From: Oleidesulfovibrio sp047973035
Lineage (GTDB): Bacteria > Desulfobacterota > Desulfovibrionia > Desulfovibrionales > Desulfovibrionaceae
Assembly: GCF_047973035.1 (NCBI RefSeq)
Contig: NZ_JBKEBF010000040.1
Span: 29,416 to 93,415 of the forward strand
Length of the DNA: 64,000 nt
Direction: 5' to 3'
The translations under genes were made by a program, and so were the position numbers. The first letter of the stretch is position 1; the number at the start of each line of letters is the position of its first letter. This document shows, in pieces, positions 26,885 through 35,107 of this stretch. Below the pieces are notes generated by a model. The model did no database searches, had not been told where the DNA came from, and was given only the letters and a program-made list of their open reading frames with translations.

Positions 26885-27723
26885 AGCGTTCATCGAATAA
26901 CCGTGAAACTGCAAGCCGCAAAAAAAGTAATAGCTATACACGACCAAAAAGAAAGTTTAAGACTCCGAAAATTTCTTTTGGCTGTGGTTTTATCATCAGT
27001 TCTGTATTCTTAAGCATGCTTATTTTGTCTGCAGTAAGCGTTAGTTATCTGTATGCATACAGGATTCTTATAAGCAGTGACTACTTTGCTGCAAGAGCAA
27101 TTGAAATTCAAGGGGCAGACAGGATAACCCCGAATGAAGTTCTGACTGCTTCTGAACTGAGCATTGGTTCTAATCTTTTTAGCGTAAGTATAGTCAAAGT
27201 AGAAAGAGCACTGCTTGAAAATAATTGGGTGAAAAATGTTTCTGTAAAAAGGTTGCTTCCTGATAGAATTCATATAAGAATAGAAGAGCGTATACCTCAG
27301 TTCTGGGTGCAAAAAGGCGGCGTGTTATGCTATGCCGATAGAGAGGGAAGGGTGATTGCTCCCGTGACCTCTGCAAAATTTACTTCTCTGCCCCTTTTGC
27401 AGGTGGACAACGAGGCAGCCGAACTGCTGGGCTACCTGCCCGCACTGGATACGGCGGTTGAGTCCTCAACCCTTCCGATGCAACTTTCGGATGCATCGGC
27501 GGTACGGCTGGGAGCCGGAAGAACTGTTGAATTATATTTAGAAGACAGAAATCTTCGTCTTGCCTTCGGGCTGGACGATGTGGACGGAGACCTTAAACGT
27601 CTGGGCCTTGTTCTCGCTGATCTCAGCAGACGGGGCGAGCTGGAAAATGCGCGCGATGTGCGTGTAGCCGGAACCAATGTATGGGTACGGCAGAACCCTG
27701 TCGCGGCATGGGCCGCTCAATAG
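26869..27723 (+). CDS. ftsQ: Cell division protein FtsQ
   Basis: FtsQ is a bitopic divisome protein. The 284 residues comprise a very basic cytoplasmic N-terminus (1-41), one membrane helix (about 43-65), a POTRA domain (about 76-145) and the FtsQ/DivIB domain that follows. The start is GTG 26869 or ATG 26875, both inside murB, with no strong ribosome binding site. Base composition is unusual: the first ~470 bases run near 35-40 % GC, whereas from about 27,345 the gene returns to roughly 50-60 %. The protein reads through normally, so it is intact. Confidence 0.9.
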   Translation: MAMAIKRSSNNRETASRKKSNSYTRPKRKFKTPKISFGCGFIISSVFLSMLILSAVSVSYLYAYRILISSDYFAARAIEIQGADRITPNEVLTASELSIGSNLFSVSIVKVERALLENNWVKNVSVKRLLPDRIHIRIEERIPQFWVQKGGVLCYADREGRVIAPVTSAKFTSLPLLQVDNEAAELLGYLPALDTAVESSTLPMQLSDASAVRLGAGRTVELYLEDRNLRLAFGLDDVDGDLKRLGLVLADLSRRGELENARDVRVAGTNVWVRQNPVAAWAAQ

Positions 27724-27750
27724 TAAACGTTTCCGTCGGGAGGAGGAGGA

Positions 27751-28977
27751 ATGGCCAAGTCGGATCTGATAGTCGGTCTTGATATAGGCACCACAAAAAT
27801 CTGCTGCGTAGTCGGTGAGCCGACAGGAGACGGAATTGATATCGTCGGTATCGGTACCAGCCCGTCTACGGGATTGCGCAAAGGTGTGGTTGTCAATATT
27901 GAGCAAACCGTCCAGTCCATCAAGAAAGCGCTGGAAGAGGCCGAGCTTATGGCAGGCTGCGAAATCCGCTCGGTCTACGCGGGCATCGCAGGCAGCCATA
28001 TAAGAGGTGCCAATAGCGACGGCGTTATTGCCGTAAAGGGCGGCGAAGTTGCCCCCCGCGATGTTGAGCGCGTACTTGATGCCGCAAAGGCCCTTAACAT
28101 TCCGATGGATCGTGAGGTGATTCATATTCTGCCTCAGGAGTACATCGTGGATGAACAGCGTGGAATTGCCGACCCCCTCGGCATGGCCGGTGTGCGCCTT
28201 GAGGTTAAGGTGCACATTGTTACCGGAGCCGTGGCAAGCGCGCAGAACATCGTACGTTCGTGCCATCGCAGCGGGCTTGATGTCTCTGACATCGTGCTTG
28301 AAGCGCTGGCTTCCTCCAAGGCTGTGCTGACGGAAGAAGAGCGTGAAATCGGTGTCGCCTTGGTTGATCTTGGCGGTGGCACGACTGATATTGCCGTGTT
28401 TGCCAACGACTCGATCAAGCATACAGGGGTTCTGGCTCTTGGCGGACAAAACCTGACTAACGATATTGCTTTCGGTTTGCGCACCCCTATGGCGTCGGCC
28501 GAGAAAATCAAGATCAAGTACGGTTGCGCCATGGCCGAATTGGTCAACGATGACGAAGCAATTGAAGTTGCAAGCGTGGGGGATCGCGAACCACGCAGGC
28601 TTTCACGTCAGGTACTGGCCGAGATATGTGAACCCCGCATGGAAGAAATTCTGTCCCTGGTCGATCAGGAGCTGGTTCGTTACGGCTTTAAAAATATGAT
28701 CGGCGCAGGCGTGGTGCTGACAGGCGGAACAGCGCTTATCGAAGGCTGTCAGGAGCTTGGAGAGCAGATTTTCAACCTGCCCACCCGTATAGGGTATCCC
28801 CGTAAAGTCGGGGGATTGAAGGATGTGGTTAACAGTCCCAAATTTGCCACCGCTGTAGGCTTGTTGTGCTACGGCGCGGAAAAGGAAGGACTGGAGCTGA
28901 AGTTCCGTATACGTGATGCAAATGTGTTCAACCGGGTGTTGTCGCGCATGCGTAAGTGGTTCTCGGATATTTCGTAA
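27751..28977 (+). CDS. ftsA: Cell division protein FtsA
   Basis: FtsA is an actin-like ATPase that tethers FtsZ to the membrane and recruits later divisome proteins. The N-terminal phosphate-1 loop GLDIGTTKICCVVGE, the phosphate-2 region VALVDLGGGTTDIAVF, VVLTGGTALIEG and a short amphipathic C-terminus (RVLSRMRKWFSDIS), which fits the membrane-targeting helix, are all visible. AGGAGGAGG lies just upstream. The 408 residues are typical. Confidence 0.96.
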   Translation: MAKSDLIVGLDIGTTKICCVVGEPTGDGIDIVGIGTSPSTGLRKGVVVNIEQTVQSIKKALEEAELMAGCEIRSVYAGIAGSHIRGANSDGVIAVKGGEVAPRDVERVLDAAKALNIPMDREVIHILPQEYIVDEQRGIADPLGMAGVRLEVKVHIVTGAVASAQNIVRSCHRSGLDVSDIVLEALASSKAVLTEEEREIGVALVDLGGGTTDIAVFANDSIKHTGVLALGGQNLTNDIAFGLRTPMASAEKIKIKYGCAMAELVNDDEAIEVASVGDREPRRLSRQVLAEICEPRMEEILSLVDQELVRYGFKNMIGAGVVLTGGTALIEGCQELGEQIFNLPTRIGYPRKVGGLKDVVNSPKFATAVGLLCYGAEKEGLELKFRIRDANVFNRVLSRMRKWFSDIS

Positions 28978-29016
28978 TTTTTTGGTTATCCACCGTATCG
29001 GCTAAAGGAGAGGCAT

Positions 29017-30339
29017 ATGGATTTTCACGATATCGACATCGACAGCTCGGCCAAAATCAAGGTCGTTGGCGTCGGCGGTGGCGGCGGAAACGCCGTTAAC
29101 AACATGATCACATCGGTGCTTAACGGTGTTACCTTTATCACTGCGAACACTGACGTGCAGGCACTTAACCGTTCGCAGGCCGAATTTAAAATTCAGCTTG
29201 GCGAGGCTCTGACCAAAGGGCTTGGCGCCGGTGCCGACCCCGAAGTGGGTAAACAGGCTGCGCTTGAAAGCATTGAAGCCATCCGCGAAGCGCTTGGTGA
29301 GGCAGACATGGTCTTTGTTACCGCTGGTATGGGCGGCGGAACCGGAACCGGTGCCGCTCCTGTTATCGCTCAGGTGGCAAAAGACATGGGTGCTCTTACT
29401 GTAGGCGTTGTGACGAAGCCTTTCTTTTTTGAAGGGAAAAAGCGTCTGGAAGCAGCGGAAAAAGGTATCGAAGAGTTCCGCAAACATGTGGACAGCTTGA
29501 TTACCATTCCCAACGACAGACTGCTGTCGCTTGCTTCCAAGAAGGCTACCTTCATTGAAATGCTTAAACGTGCAGATGAAATTCTGTACTTCGCAGTGAA
29601 GGGCATCTCTGACCTGATTATGGTTCCCGGTCTGATTAACCTTGACTTTGCAGACGTTAAAGCGGTCATGGGCGAGTCCGGTCTGGCTATGATGGGGGCC
29701 GGTACTTCTTCCGGCGAGTCGCGTGCGCATGAAGCCGCTCAGCGCGCCATTACCAGCCCGCTGCTTGAAGACGTTTCCATTGATGGTGCCCGGGGTGTTC
29801 TGATGAACATTACCAGCAGCTACGACCTGACAATTCAGGAAGTAAGCGAAGCTGCAAGCGTCATTCAGGAAGCTGCGCACGACGAAGCCCGCATCTTCTT
29901 TGGTACCGTGTTTGATGAAAACATGGGCGACGAAATGCGTATTACCGTTATTGCCACCGGCATTGACAACTCCACGTTGGATGAAATGCAGTCCAGCGGC
30001 AAAATTACACAGATTCATGGCCGTAGTCGCAGTGGTTCCGGCGGTGGTAGCGGTGGTACAGTCACGGCTGCCCCTCAGGCACAGGTGCATGCCGGTCCTA
30101 TGAACCAGCAGGCTGCTCCTGAATCTGCACCGCGCAGAACTATGGACGGCAGTGTGCCGCGTGGTGTTTCTACTTTTACAGAAGGTGACAGAAGTATTCC
30201 CGCTTACCTGCGCAAACAACAGGCTGCTCAGCCTGCGCCGCTGACTCCGCGTCAGGCTGCGGTAAACGCTGATGAAGACTTTACCTTTGATGAGGACGAG
30301 TTCGAAATTCCTTCGTTCATCCGCAGGAAGCCGCAATAG
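29017..30339 (+). CDS. ftsZ: Cell division GTPase FtsZ with two C-terminal peptide motifs
   Basis: FtsZ polymerises into the Z ring that organises division. The GTP-binding VGVGGGGGNAVNNM segment (17-30), the tubulin signature GGGTGTG (106-112) and the NLDFADVK synergy-loop region are canonical. A Gly/Ser/Ala-rich linker (about 330-425) leads to the conserved C-terminal peptide EIPSFIRRK (430-438), which binds FtsA and other partners. A second very similar motif, SIPAYLRKQ, lies within the linker at 393-401. AAAGGAGAGG precedes the ATG. It is the last gene of the cluster. Confidence 0.97.
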   Translation: MDFHDIDIDSSAKIKVVGVGGGGGNAVNNMITSVLNGVTFITANTDVQALNRSQAEFKIQLGEALTKGLGAGADPEVGKQAALESIEAIREALGEADMVFVTAGMGGGTGTGAAPVIAQVAKDMGALTVGVVTKPFFFEGKKRLEAAEKGIEEFRKHVDSLITIPNDRLLSLASKKATFIEMLKRADEILYFAVKGISDLIMVPGLINLDFADVKAVMGESGLAMMGAGTSSGESRAHEAAQRAITSPLLEDVSIDGARGVLMNITSSYDLTIQEVSEAASVIQEAAHDEARIFFGTVFDENMGDEMRITVIATGIDNSTLDEMQSSGKITQIHGRSRSGSGGGSGGTVTAAPQAQVHAGPMNQQAAPESAPRRTMDGSVPRGVSTFTEGDRSIPAYLRKQQAAQPAPLTPRQAAVNADEDFTFDEDEFEIPSFIRRKPQ

Positions 30340-30570
30340 AGTCTAAGCTTTTTGCCGCGGAGTATGCGGGAACATTCTCGTGTAGCTCTGCGTGCAACCA
30401 GCGGAGAACTGCGCCCTGCTGTCTGGCACTGCGTCTGTACTGAGTCAATGCTTTGCTTTTGCATGTATGCCTCAGGGATTGAAGCATGGTGCCGGCGGAT
30501 GCTGGTAACAACTCTTGGTAGACCCCGGAAGCCGGAAACGATAGCCTCTCCTTTCTAGCTTTCGGCCATT
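30340..30570 (+). other. Noncoding 230-base segment between ftsZ and its terminator
   Basis: The segment has no supported reading frame, yet a strong terminator lies at its far end. It is either a long 3' untranslated region of ftsZ or an independent small RNA. I see no match to tmRNA, SRP RNA or RNase P signatures. Confidence 0.4.
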
Positions 30571-30599
30571 AAAAGGCCGCCCTTCGGGGCGGCCTTTTA
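30571..30599 (+). terminator. Terminator of the division/cell-wall cluster
   Basis: GGCCGCCC/GGGCGGCC form an 8-bp GC stem with a TTCG loop, flanked by AAAA and TTTT. It can act in both directions, but the upstream ftsZ transcript is the likely user. Confidence 0.9.
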
Positions 30600-30715
30600 T
30601 GTTGGATTTGGGTCGTATTGTCTGCGCTTATGTTTTACTGATACCATCTAAACAATCCACCATCTTCGGCTTTCTACGTAGGCTTGTTTTTGAGTGTTAC
30701 TGTCAGGTGTGTTTG

Positions 30716-31147
30716 TCACGCGTCAGGAACGCGTTTGATGTAATAAACGCATCGTCCCTCTGCTATGAGCTCTTCAGGATTTAATACGGACCTAACCTCT
30801 ACGTGAAGGTTTGCTATACGGTTGCCCAGCACGCGTACATGCCCTTCGGCAATCAGGTCTGCAAGCGGGGCAGGGCGCTGATAATCCACCCGCATGTCAA
30901 TTGTGGCGGTTTTATCCTGCGGGCCGAAGTGGGTCCATAGCGCGACGGCTCCACAAACATCCACCAGTACAGCAGTAACTCCACCGTGCAAGGCTCCGCG
31001 CTCCTTATTGCCGCATAGGCATTCCTGAAACGGCAGGCGGATTTTAGCGTAACCGGGGGTTGCGGACTCAACCTTGATTCCGAGCATTTTATGAAAGGGT
31101 ATTGCTTCCTCGACAAAAGCGAGAAGGTCTTTATGAATCTCTTGCAT
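30716..31147 (-). CDS. PaaI-type hotdog thioesterase
   Basis: A 143-residue hotdog-fold protein with the PaaI-like LHGGVTAVLVDVCGAVAL block (about 54-71), which holds the active-site helix, followed by TIDMRVDYQRPAP and a GNRIANLHVEVRS strand. Family members hydrolyse acyl- or aryl-CoA thioesters as oligomers in the cytoplasm. The gene is single and divergent from ribB; the substrate cannot be inferred. Confidence 0.85.
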   Translation of the reverse strand: MQEIHKDLLAFVEEAIPFHKMLGIKVESATPGYAKIRLPFQECLCGNKERGALHGGVTAVLVDVCGAVALWTHFGPQDKTATIDMRVDYQRPAPLADLIAEGHVRVLGNRIANLHVEVRSVLNPEELIAEGRCVYYIKRVPDA

Positions 31148-31235
31148 AAAGGGAAGATACTCCGGTGCAGCTTTGTGTGCAATAATGTCGAGCTACAACT
31201 TATGTTGTATTTATTGTTCTATTATGCAAGAAATA

Positions 31236-31265
31236 TTGACAGCCCGACGTGCGTAGATGTATAGC
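31236..31265 (+). promoter_or_regulatory. Sigma-70-type promoter of the FMN-riboswitch ribB transcript
   Basis: A perfect TTGACA (31236-31241) is followed 18 bases later by TATAGC (31260-31265). Transcription would start a few bases before the riboswitch, which fits well. Confidence 0.65.
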
Positions 31266-31272
31266 TTGTGAA

Positions 31273-31430
31273 ATTATTCTCAGGGCGGGGTGCAATTCCC
31301 CACCGGCGGTAAGTCGACCTTTCAGCCCCTGTGCTGATGCGGCAAGCCCGCGAGCGCCCGCATTGTTTGCGGGGTCAGCAGATCCGGTGAAAAACCGGAG
31401 CCGACGGTAATAGTCCGGATGAAAGAGGAT
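31273..31430 (+). promoter_or_regulatory. FMN riboswitch (RFN element)
   Basis: The conserved RFN segments occur in order: CAGGGCGGGGTGCAATTCCC, CACCGGCGGTAA, AGCCCGCGAGC, GTCAGCAGATCCGGTGAAA, CCGGAGCCGACGGTAATAG and GGATGAAAGAGGAT. The element binds flavin mononucleotide. It lies 123 bases before the ribB start. The spacer contains CTCTCCTGCC-type sequences that could pair with the ribB GGGAG site, and has no clear U-run terminator, so control at translation initiation is the likelier mode. Confidence 0.97.
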
Positions 31431-31553
31431 AAGGCAGTCTTGCGCAACTGTGCCGTTTTCGGCGCGAGTTGTGTCTCTTGCGGTGTTGCCGCAGCTCTCC
31501 TGCCTGTTCTCCACGCCCTTGTTTTTATATTGCTCAGAAAGGGAGTGGCTCCA

Positions 31554-32210
31554 ATGACTGTATCTGAAACTTTGCTTACCGGTACTTTTGAAGAACGTGT
31601 GGAAGCGGCTCTTGAGGCGTTGCGCCGCGGTGAAGGCGTTCTGGTAACCGACGACGAAGATCGCGAAAACGAAGGCGATCTGATTTATGCTGCTGAGTCT
31701 TTGACTCCTGCGCAGATGGCTTTGTTGATTCGCGAATGCAGCGGTATCGTGTGCCTTTGTCTGACTGACGAAAAGGTGCGTCAGCTTGAGTTGCCCATGA
31801 TGGTGGAAGCGAATAACAGCCGCAACCAGACTGCCTTCACAGTGTCCATTGAAGCTCAATGCGGTGTTTCGACGGGTGTTTCCGCTGCGGACAGAGTGCA
31901 GACTGTACTTACTGCTATTGCAGATGATGCCTGTCCCTCGGATTTGTGCCGTCCCGGTCATGTGTTTCCTTTGCGGGCCAAGGCTGGGGGAGTGCTGGAG
32001 CGCAGGGGCCATACGGAGGCAACAGTTGACCTGATGCGCCTTGCCGGACTGAAACCCTGCGGCGTGTTGTGTGAAGTGACAAATGCAGACGGAACGATGG
32101 CCCGCATGCCGGAAATCATCGAATTTGGTAAAAAGCATGATATGATTGTTCTTACCGTTGATGATCTTGTGAAGTACCGCGAGTTGAAAGAAAGCAGTTC
32201 TGCAGCTTAG
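31554..32210 (+). CDS. ribB: 3,4-Dihydroxy-2-butanone-4-phosphate synthase
   Basis: RibB converts ribulose 5-phosphate to the four-carbon precursor of riboflavin. The 218-residue protein shows DDEDRENEGDLIYAAE, SGIVCLCLT, DRVQTVLTAI, RPGHVFPLRAK and GHTEATVDLMRLAG, all active-site or fold motifs. The frame is open upstream through the riboswitch, but the ATG at 31554 is supported by GGGAG 9 bases before it and by homology. No GTP cyclohydrolase II domain is attached, so ribA must be elsewhere. The FMN riboswitch upstream gives end-product control. Confidence 0.96.
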   Translation: MTVSETLLTGTFEERVEAALEALRRGEGVLVTDDEDRENEGDLIYAAESLTPAQMALLIRECSGIVCLCLTDEKVRQLELPMMVEANNSRNQTAFTVSIEAQCGVSTGVSAADRVQTVLTAIADDACPSDLCRPGHVFPLRAKAGGVLERRGHTEATVDLMRLAGLKPCGVLCEVTNADGTMARMPEIIEFGKKHDMIVLTVDDLVKYRELKESSSAA

Positions 32211-32448
32211 GTTGGATGCTGAATCCAGCGGGGTCGGAATGGTACGGCGCGAGTCCTGCCATTTCCTATCAAGCTATGCGTGGCATATCGGGCTAAGAGA
32301 ATCCGGTTGCAGCCTTATTTATCATCGGGTACAGCCTCTCAGCCTGCCGGAAAGTGATTTTACGTACGGATGTCTTTCGGGAGATCTCGTATTTGAAGCA
32401 TCTTATGATGGAACCACCGCATAGTCGGCGCGGTGCTCCACCAAACGG

Positions 32449-32484
32449 AAAAAGGCCGTCCCGAAAGGGACGGCCTTTGTTTTT
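32449..32484. terminator. Terminator between ribB and htpX
   Basis: AAAGGCCGTCCC/GGGACGGCCTTT with a GAAA loop, followed by TTTGTTTTTT on the plus strand and CCTTTTTCC on the minus strand. It serves the convergent ribB and htpX genes. The 238 bases between the ribB stop and this hairpin contain no supported gene. Confidence 0.9.
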
Positions 32485-32501
32485 TACGAAGCAGTGAACG
32501 A

Positions 32502-33353
32502 CTAGCGGCCGGCCATCTGCTGCAGGCGGCGGATGCGCTCTTCCATGGGCGGATGAGTGCTGAAAAGTTCTGCCATACGCATGCCGCTGAACGGGTTTAC
32601 AATAAACATATGTGCAGTAGCCTGATTGCCGCTGTGCATGGGGATGCGTCCACTATAAGCGCCCAGTTTCTGCAGTGCGCTGGCAAGATAAAGCGGATTG
32701 CCGGATAAGCGTGCACCAGCTTCGTCTGCCAGATATTCGCGAGAACGCGAAATGGCAAACTGAATAAGCGAAGCTGCAATAGGAGCAAGAAACGCCATAG
32801 CCAGCATAGCTATCGGATTGCTTCCGCCTTCTTCATCATTGCTGCCACCGCCGAAAAAGGCGCTGAACTGCAGAATGTTGCCAAGCATCACAATGACTGA
32901 TCCAAGCACTCCGGCAATGCTTTGTACGAGGATATCTCGGTTGGCAATGTGGCCTACTTCGTGTGCGATAACCCCTTTCAGCTCTTCAGGCGTCAGCAGT
33001 TGCAGGATGCCTTCGGTAACGGCTACCACTCCGTGTTCAGGGTTACGGCCGGTAGCAAATGCGTTGGGCGTTTGTTCAGGAATAATGCAGACGCGAGGTT
33101 TGGGGATGCCGGCGCGTTGGATAACTTCGTCTACCATGGCGTGCAACATGGGAGCCTCAGAGGGGGTGACCTCGCGGGCATGGTACATTTTCAGCACGAT
33201 TTTGTCGGAATACCAGTAGCTGCCCACATTCATAATAAGGGCAAAGCCAAAGGCGAAGATAAGTCCCGTTTTGCCGCCCAGCAGGCCGCCAAGCATTATA
33301 ATGAGGCCTGAAAGCAGAGCAAGAAGAAGGACGGTCTTCAATTGACTGGTCAT
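32502..33353 (-). CDS. htpX: Membrane-bound zinc protease HtpX
   Basis: HtpX is an M48 metallopeptidase that degrades misfolded inner-membrane proteins. The 283 residues contain two N-terminal membrane helices, the catalytic HEVGH motif in GVIAHEVGHIANRD, two further hydrophobic segments and the SREYLADEAGA block that supplies the third zinc ligand. I chose ATG 33353 because AAGGAG lies 8 bases upstream; a longer frame to 33386 lacks support. Transcription is leftward with its own terminator. Confidence 0.95.
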   Translation of the reverse strand: MTSQLKTVLLLALLSGLIIMLGGLLGGKTGLIFAFGFALIMNVGSYWYSDKIVLKMYHAREVTPSEAPMLHAMVDEVIQRAGIPKPRVCIIPEQTPNAFATGRNPEHGVVAVTEGILQLLTPEELKGVIAHEVGHIANRDILVQSIAGVLGSVIVMLGNILQFSAFFGGGSNDEEGGSNPIAMLAMAFLAPIAASLIQFAISRSREYLADEAGARLSGNPLYLASALQKLGAYSGRIPMHSGNQATAHMFIVNPFSGMRMAELFSTHPPMEERIRRLQQMAGR

Positions 33354-33517
33354 TAATGGGTCTCCTTTTATCCGTAAACTGTGCACGTTGCCTGTGGAAT
33401 AAAGGCTCGTTACGCGACCCGCTTTGTTGTGGCAATAGCCTGCGGCGGGTACTACTCACTTTTTTTAATGATAATTCAGTCTGTGACGAAGGCAAGAGGG
33501 CGCAACAGGCTGAAACG

Positions 33518-34546
33518 TTACAGTACGGATTTATGGAACATACGGACCATGTCGGCATTCACGGCAACGTCCCAATGGCCGGACCAGACTGCAACAAGGT
33601 AGCTAATCCACAAAAGGGCGACAGAACCGTAACAGATGCTCCAGAAAAACTGTTTTCTGCCCAGTGCGGTAACTTGCAGGCAATCCTGCTTCGGGCAGGC
33701 GGTTATACATTCAGTGCATCCTATGCAGTCTGCGTTGGAAATGCGGATTTTGGTATCTACGGCAATACCGGCAGGGCAAGCTTTACTGCACTGCGCACAC
33801 TTAATGCATGCTGACTGATCTCGCTGGATTGCAAACGGACTCAGCTTGGAGAAAATGCCCAGCAGCGCTCCGTATGGGCACAAAAAACGGCACCAGGGAT
33901 TGGTAATAAAAAGACTGGCTATGCCAAGAACAGCCAGAACAGTAAGTGCAATGGCAGAAGGGTTCAGGAAGAAGAGTAACATTTTTGAGTCTGCAACCTG
34001 ATTGTACGGGCTGGTTAAAAAAGAAGCAGTTGCCTGTGCGTTCATGCTAAAGCCGATTGTCCAGAAGAATCCGGCCATGATGACATATTTGGGCAGGCGA
34101 AGCAGGGCATATGTAATTTTTTTCAGCGTGGTATCAGGCCTTGCTGGGCGCCGCCTGTTCAGCCCGAGCCTTTTGCCTGTTCGTTCCAGCAGACCGCTGA
34201 AGTATCCTATGGGGCATATGTAGCCGCAAAAACCTTTGCGGAAGAAAAGGCTGATGCCAATGGCTGCAAAGAAGATGGTCAGCCCAGCGGGGTGTACCGG
34301 GTCCCACTGACCTGTGGTGAAAAAGTGCTTTGCCCCCAGCAGTGCGCTGATGGGCAGAAAGCCTTCGACCATAGGGGGCTTGGGCGTAAAAATGCCTGTT
34401 TGTTCTGTGGCCCAGTGAAAGTACAGATAAAAACGCCAGCCGCAGAAAATGGAGAATAACGCAAAGCAAAGTTGAATAGTCCGTCGCAGGCGGGCAGAGG
34501 TGATTCTGCTGTCTGCGTCGGATAATGATCGTGATGTGGTTGTCAT
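33518..34546 (-). CDS. Polytopic membrane 4Fe-4S protein (NapH/NosR-C-terminal type)
   Basis: A 342-residue membrane protein with about five helices. Two CxxxCP motifs lie at helix ends (CGYICPIG and CRFLCPYGALLG), and two 4Fe-4S ferredoxin motifs follow: CIKCAQCSKACP and CIGCTECITACP. This is the architecture of NapH, CcoG and NosR-related proteins, which move electrons from quinol to periplasmic or cytoplasmic partners. No partner reductase gene is adjacent, so the electron acceptor is unknown. No separate terminator is evident between it and htpX 164 bases downstream. Confidence 0.85.
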   Translation of the reverse strand: MTTTSRSLSDADSRITSARLRRTIQLCFALFSIFCGWRFYLYFHWATEQTGIFTPKPPMVEGFLPISALLGAKHFFTTGQWDPVHPAGLTIFFAAIGISLFFRKGFCGYICPIGYFSGLLERTGKRLGLNRRRPARPDTTLKKITYALLRLPKYVIMAGFFWTIGFSMNAQATASFLTSPYNQVADSKMLLFFLNPSAIALTVLAVLGIASLFITNPWCRFLCPYGALLGIFSKLSPFAIQRDQSACIKCAQCSKACPAGIAVDTKIRISNADCIGCTECITACPKQDCLQVTALGRKQFFWSICYGSVALLWISYLVAVWSGHWDVAVNADMVRMFHKSVL

Positions 34547-34970
34547 GTGTCTATCATCTCGTTTGCCGCACTGGCGGCAGGTAGTTGAGTCGTGTGCCGT
34601 TTGGGCAAGTGACTAGCGCACCGTGCAGGCTATGGCAAGCTGAGCGTGTTTGTTATCGGCTCCATAAAAAGCTTGTAAGAAAAAATTGGTATTATGCGTC
34701 AGGGCGGACCGGTTAGAGCAGAGAATATAGGATTTGGCGGGGTGCTACAGGATGCATCGGGACGTGTCAGGGACAATATGGCGCATTATGTCCAAGGTAG
34801 GGGCGTTTTCTGAAGAGAATCGGAAGACAACAGATAGCCGGTATAGTTAAGCATAATCTGATTTAGTCGCGGGTAATTGAACAGGCAGAATGAGGCAAGG
34901 CTGCTATGAATATGAAGGCCGCCACAAAGAATTGGTCCGCAGGCCACAATGCGGGATTATTCAGACCATA
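34547..34970. other. Intergenic region upstream of the membrane 4Fe-4S gene
   Basis: About 420 noncoding bases between the ferredoxin-type gene and the small-protein terminator. I see no supported gene, RNA or repeat. The promoter for the leftward membrane protein should lie near 34,560-34,700, but no clear hexamers stand out. Confidence 0.45.
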
Positions 34971-35004
34971 ACAAAAGGCCCCGCCTGCGGGCAGACGGGG
35001 CGAA
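34971..35004 (-). terminator. Terminator of the 24-residue small-protein gene
   Basis: On the minus strand GCCCCG pairs with CGGGGC and an inner CTGC with GCAG, followed by CTTTTGTT. It lies 29 bases after the small-protein stop codon, supporting transcription of that gene. Confidence 0.82.
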
Positions 35005-35032
35005 ATTTGTCCAGATTGCGGTTGGTTACTGG

Positions 35033-35107
35033 TTAGCTGGTCTTTTTAATGTAGTAGATAGCGCCGAGAACAGAAGCCAGACCAAGAAAGAAGAACAGAA
35101 AATCCAT
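35033..35107 (-). CDS. 24-residue single-helix membrane protein
   Basis: A tiny leftward gene encodes MDFLFFFLGLASVLGAIYYI followed by KKTS: one hydrophobic helix (about 3-20) and a short basic tail, so a small inner-membrane protein is likely. GAGGG lies 8 bases before the ATG, within a tandem GGGTATAA-GA-GGGTATAA repeat, and a good terminator follows the stop. These signals together make the gene believable although it is far below usual size limits. It is not obviously CydX, CcoQ or KdpF. The closest downstream gene in the same direction, beyond the terminator, is the membrane 4Fe-4S protein; any link is speculative. Confidence 0.72.
   Translation of the reverse strand: MDFLFFFLGLASVLGAIYYIKKTS

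Noticed and set aside
29002..30336. 444-residue open frame antisense to ftsZ
   Set aside because: It mirrors ftsZ almost exactly, has no ribosome binding site or recognisable domain, and ftsZ is certain. It arises from codon bias on the coding strand.
30352..30558. 68-residue frame after ftsZ
   Set aside because: Composition unlike neighbouring proteins and no ribosome binding site; the segment is better seen as a UTR or RNA candidate.
31419..31553. N-terminal extension of ribB through the riboswitch
   Set aside because: The region is the end of the FMN aptamer and its expression platform; a good ribosome binding site lies before the ATG at 31554.
32212..32424. 70-residue frame after ribB
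   Set aside because: No ribosome binding site, no domain and unusual composition; treated as noncoding.
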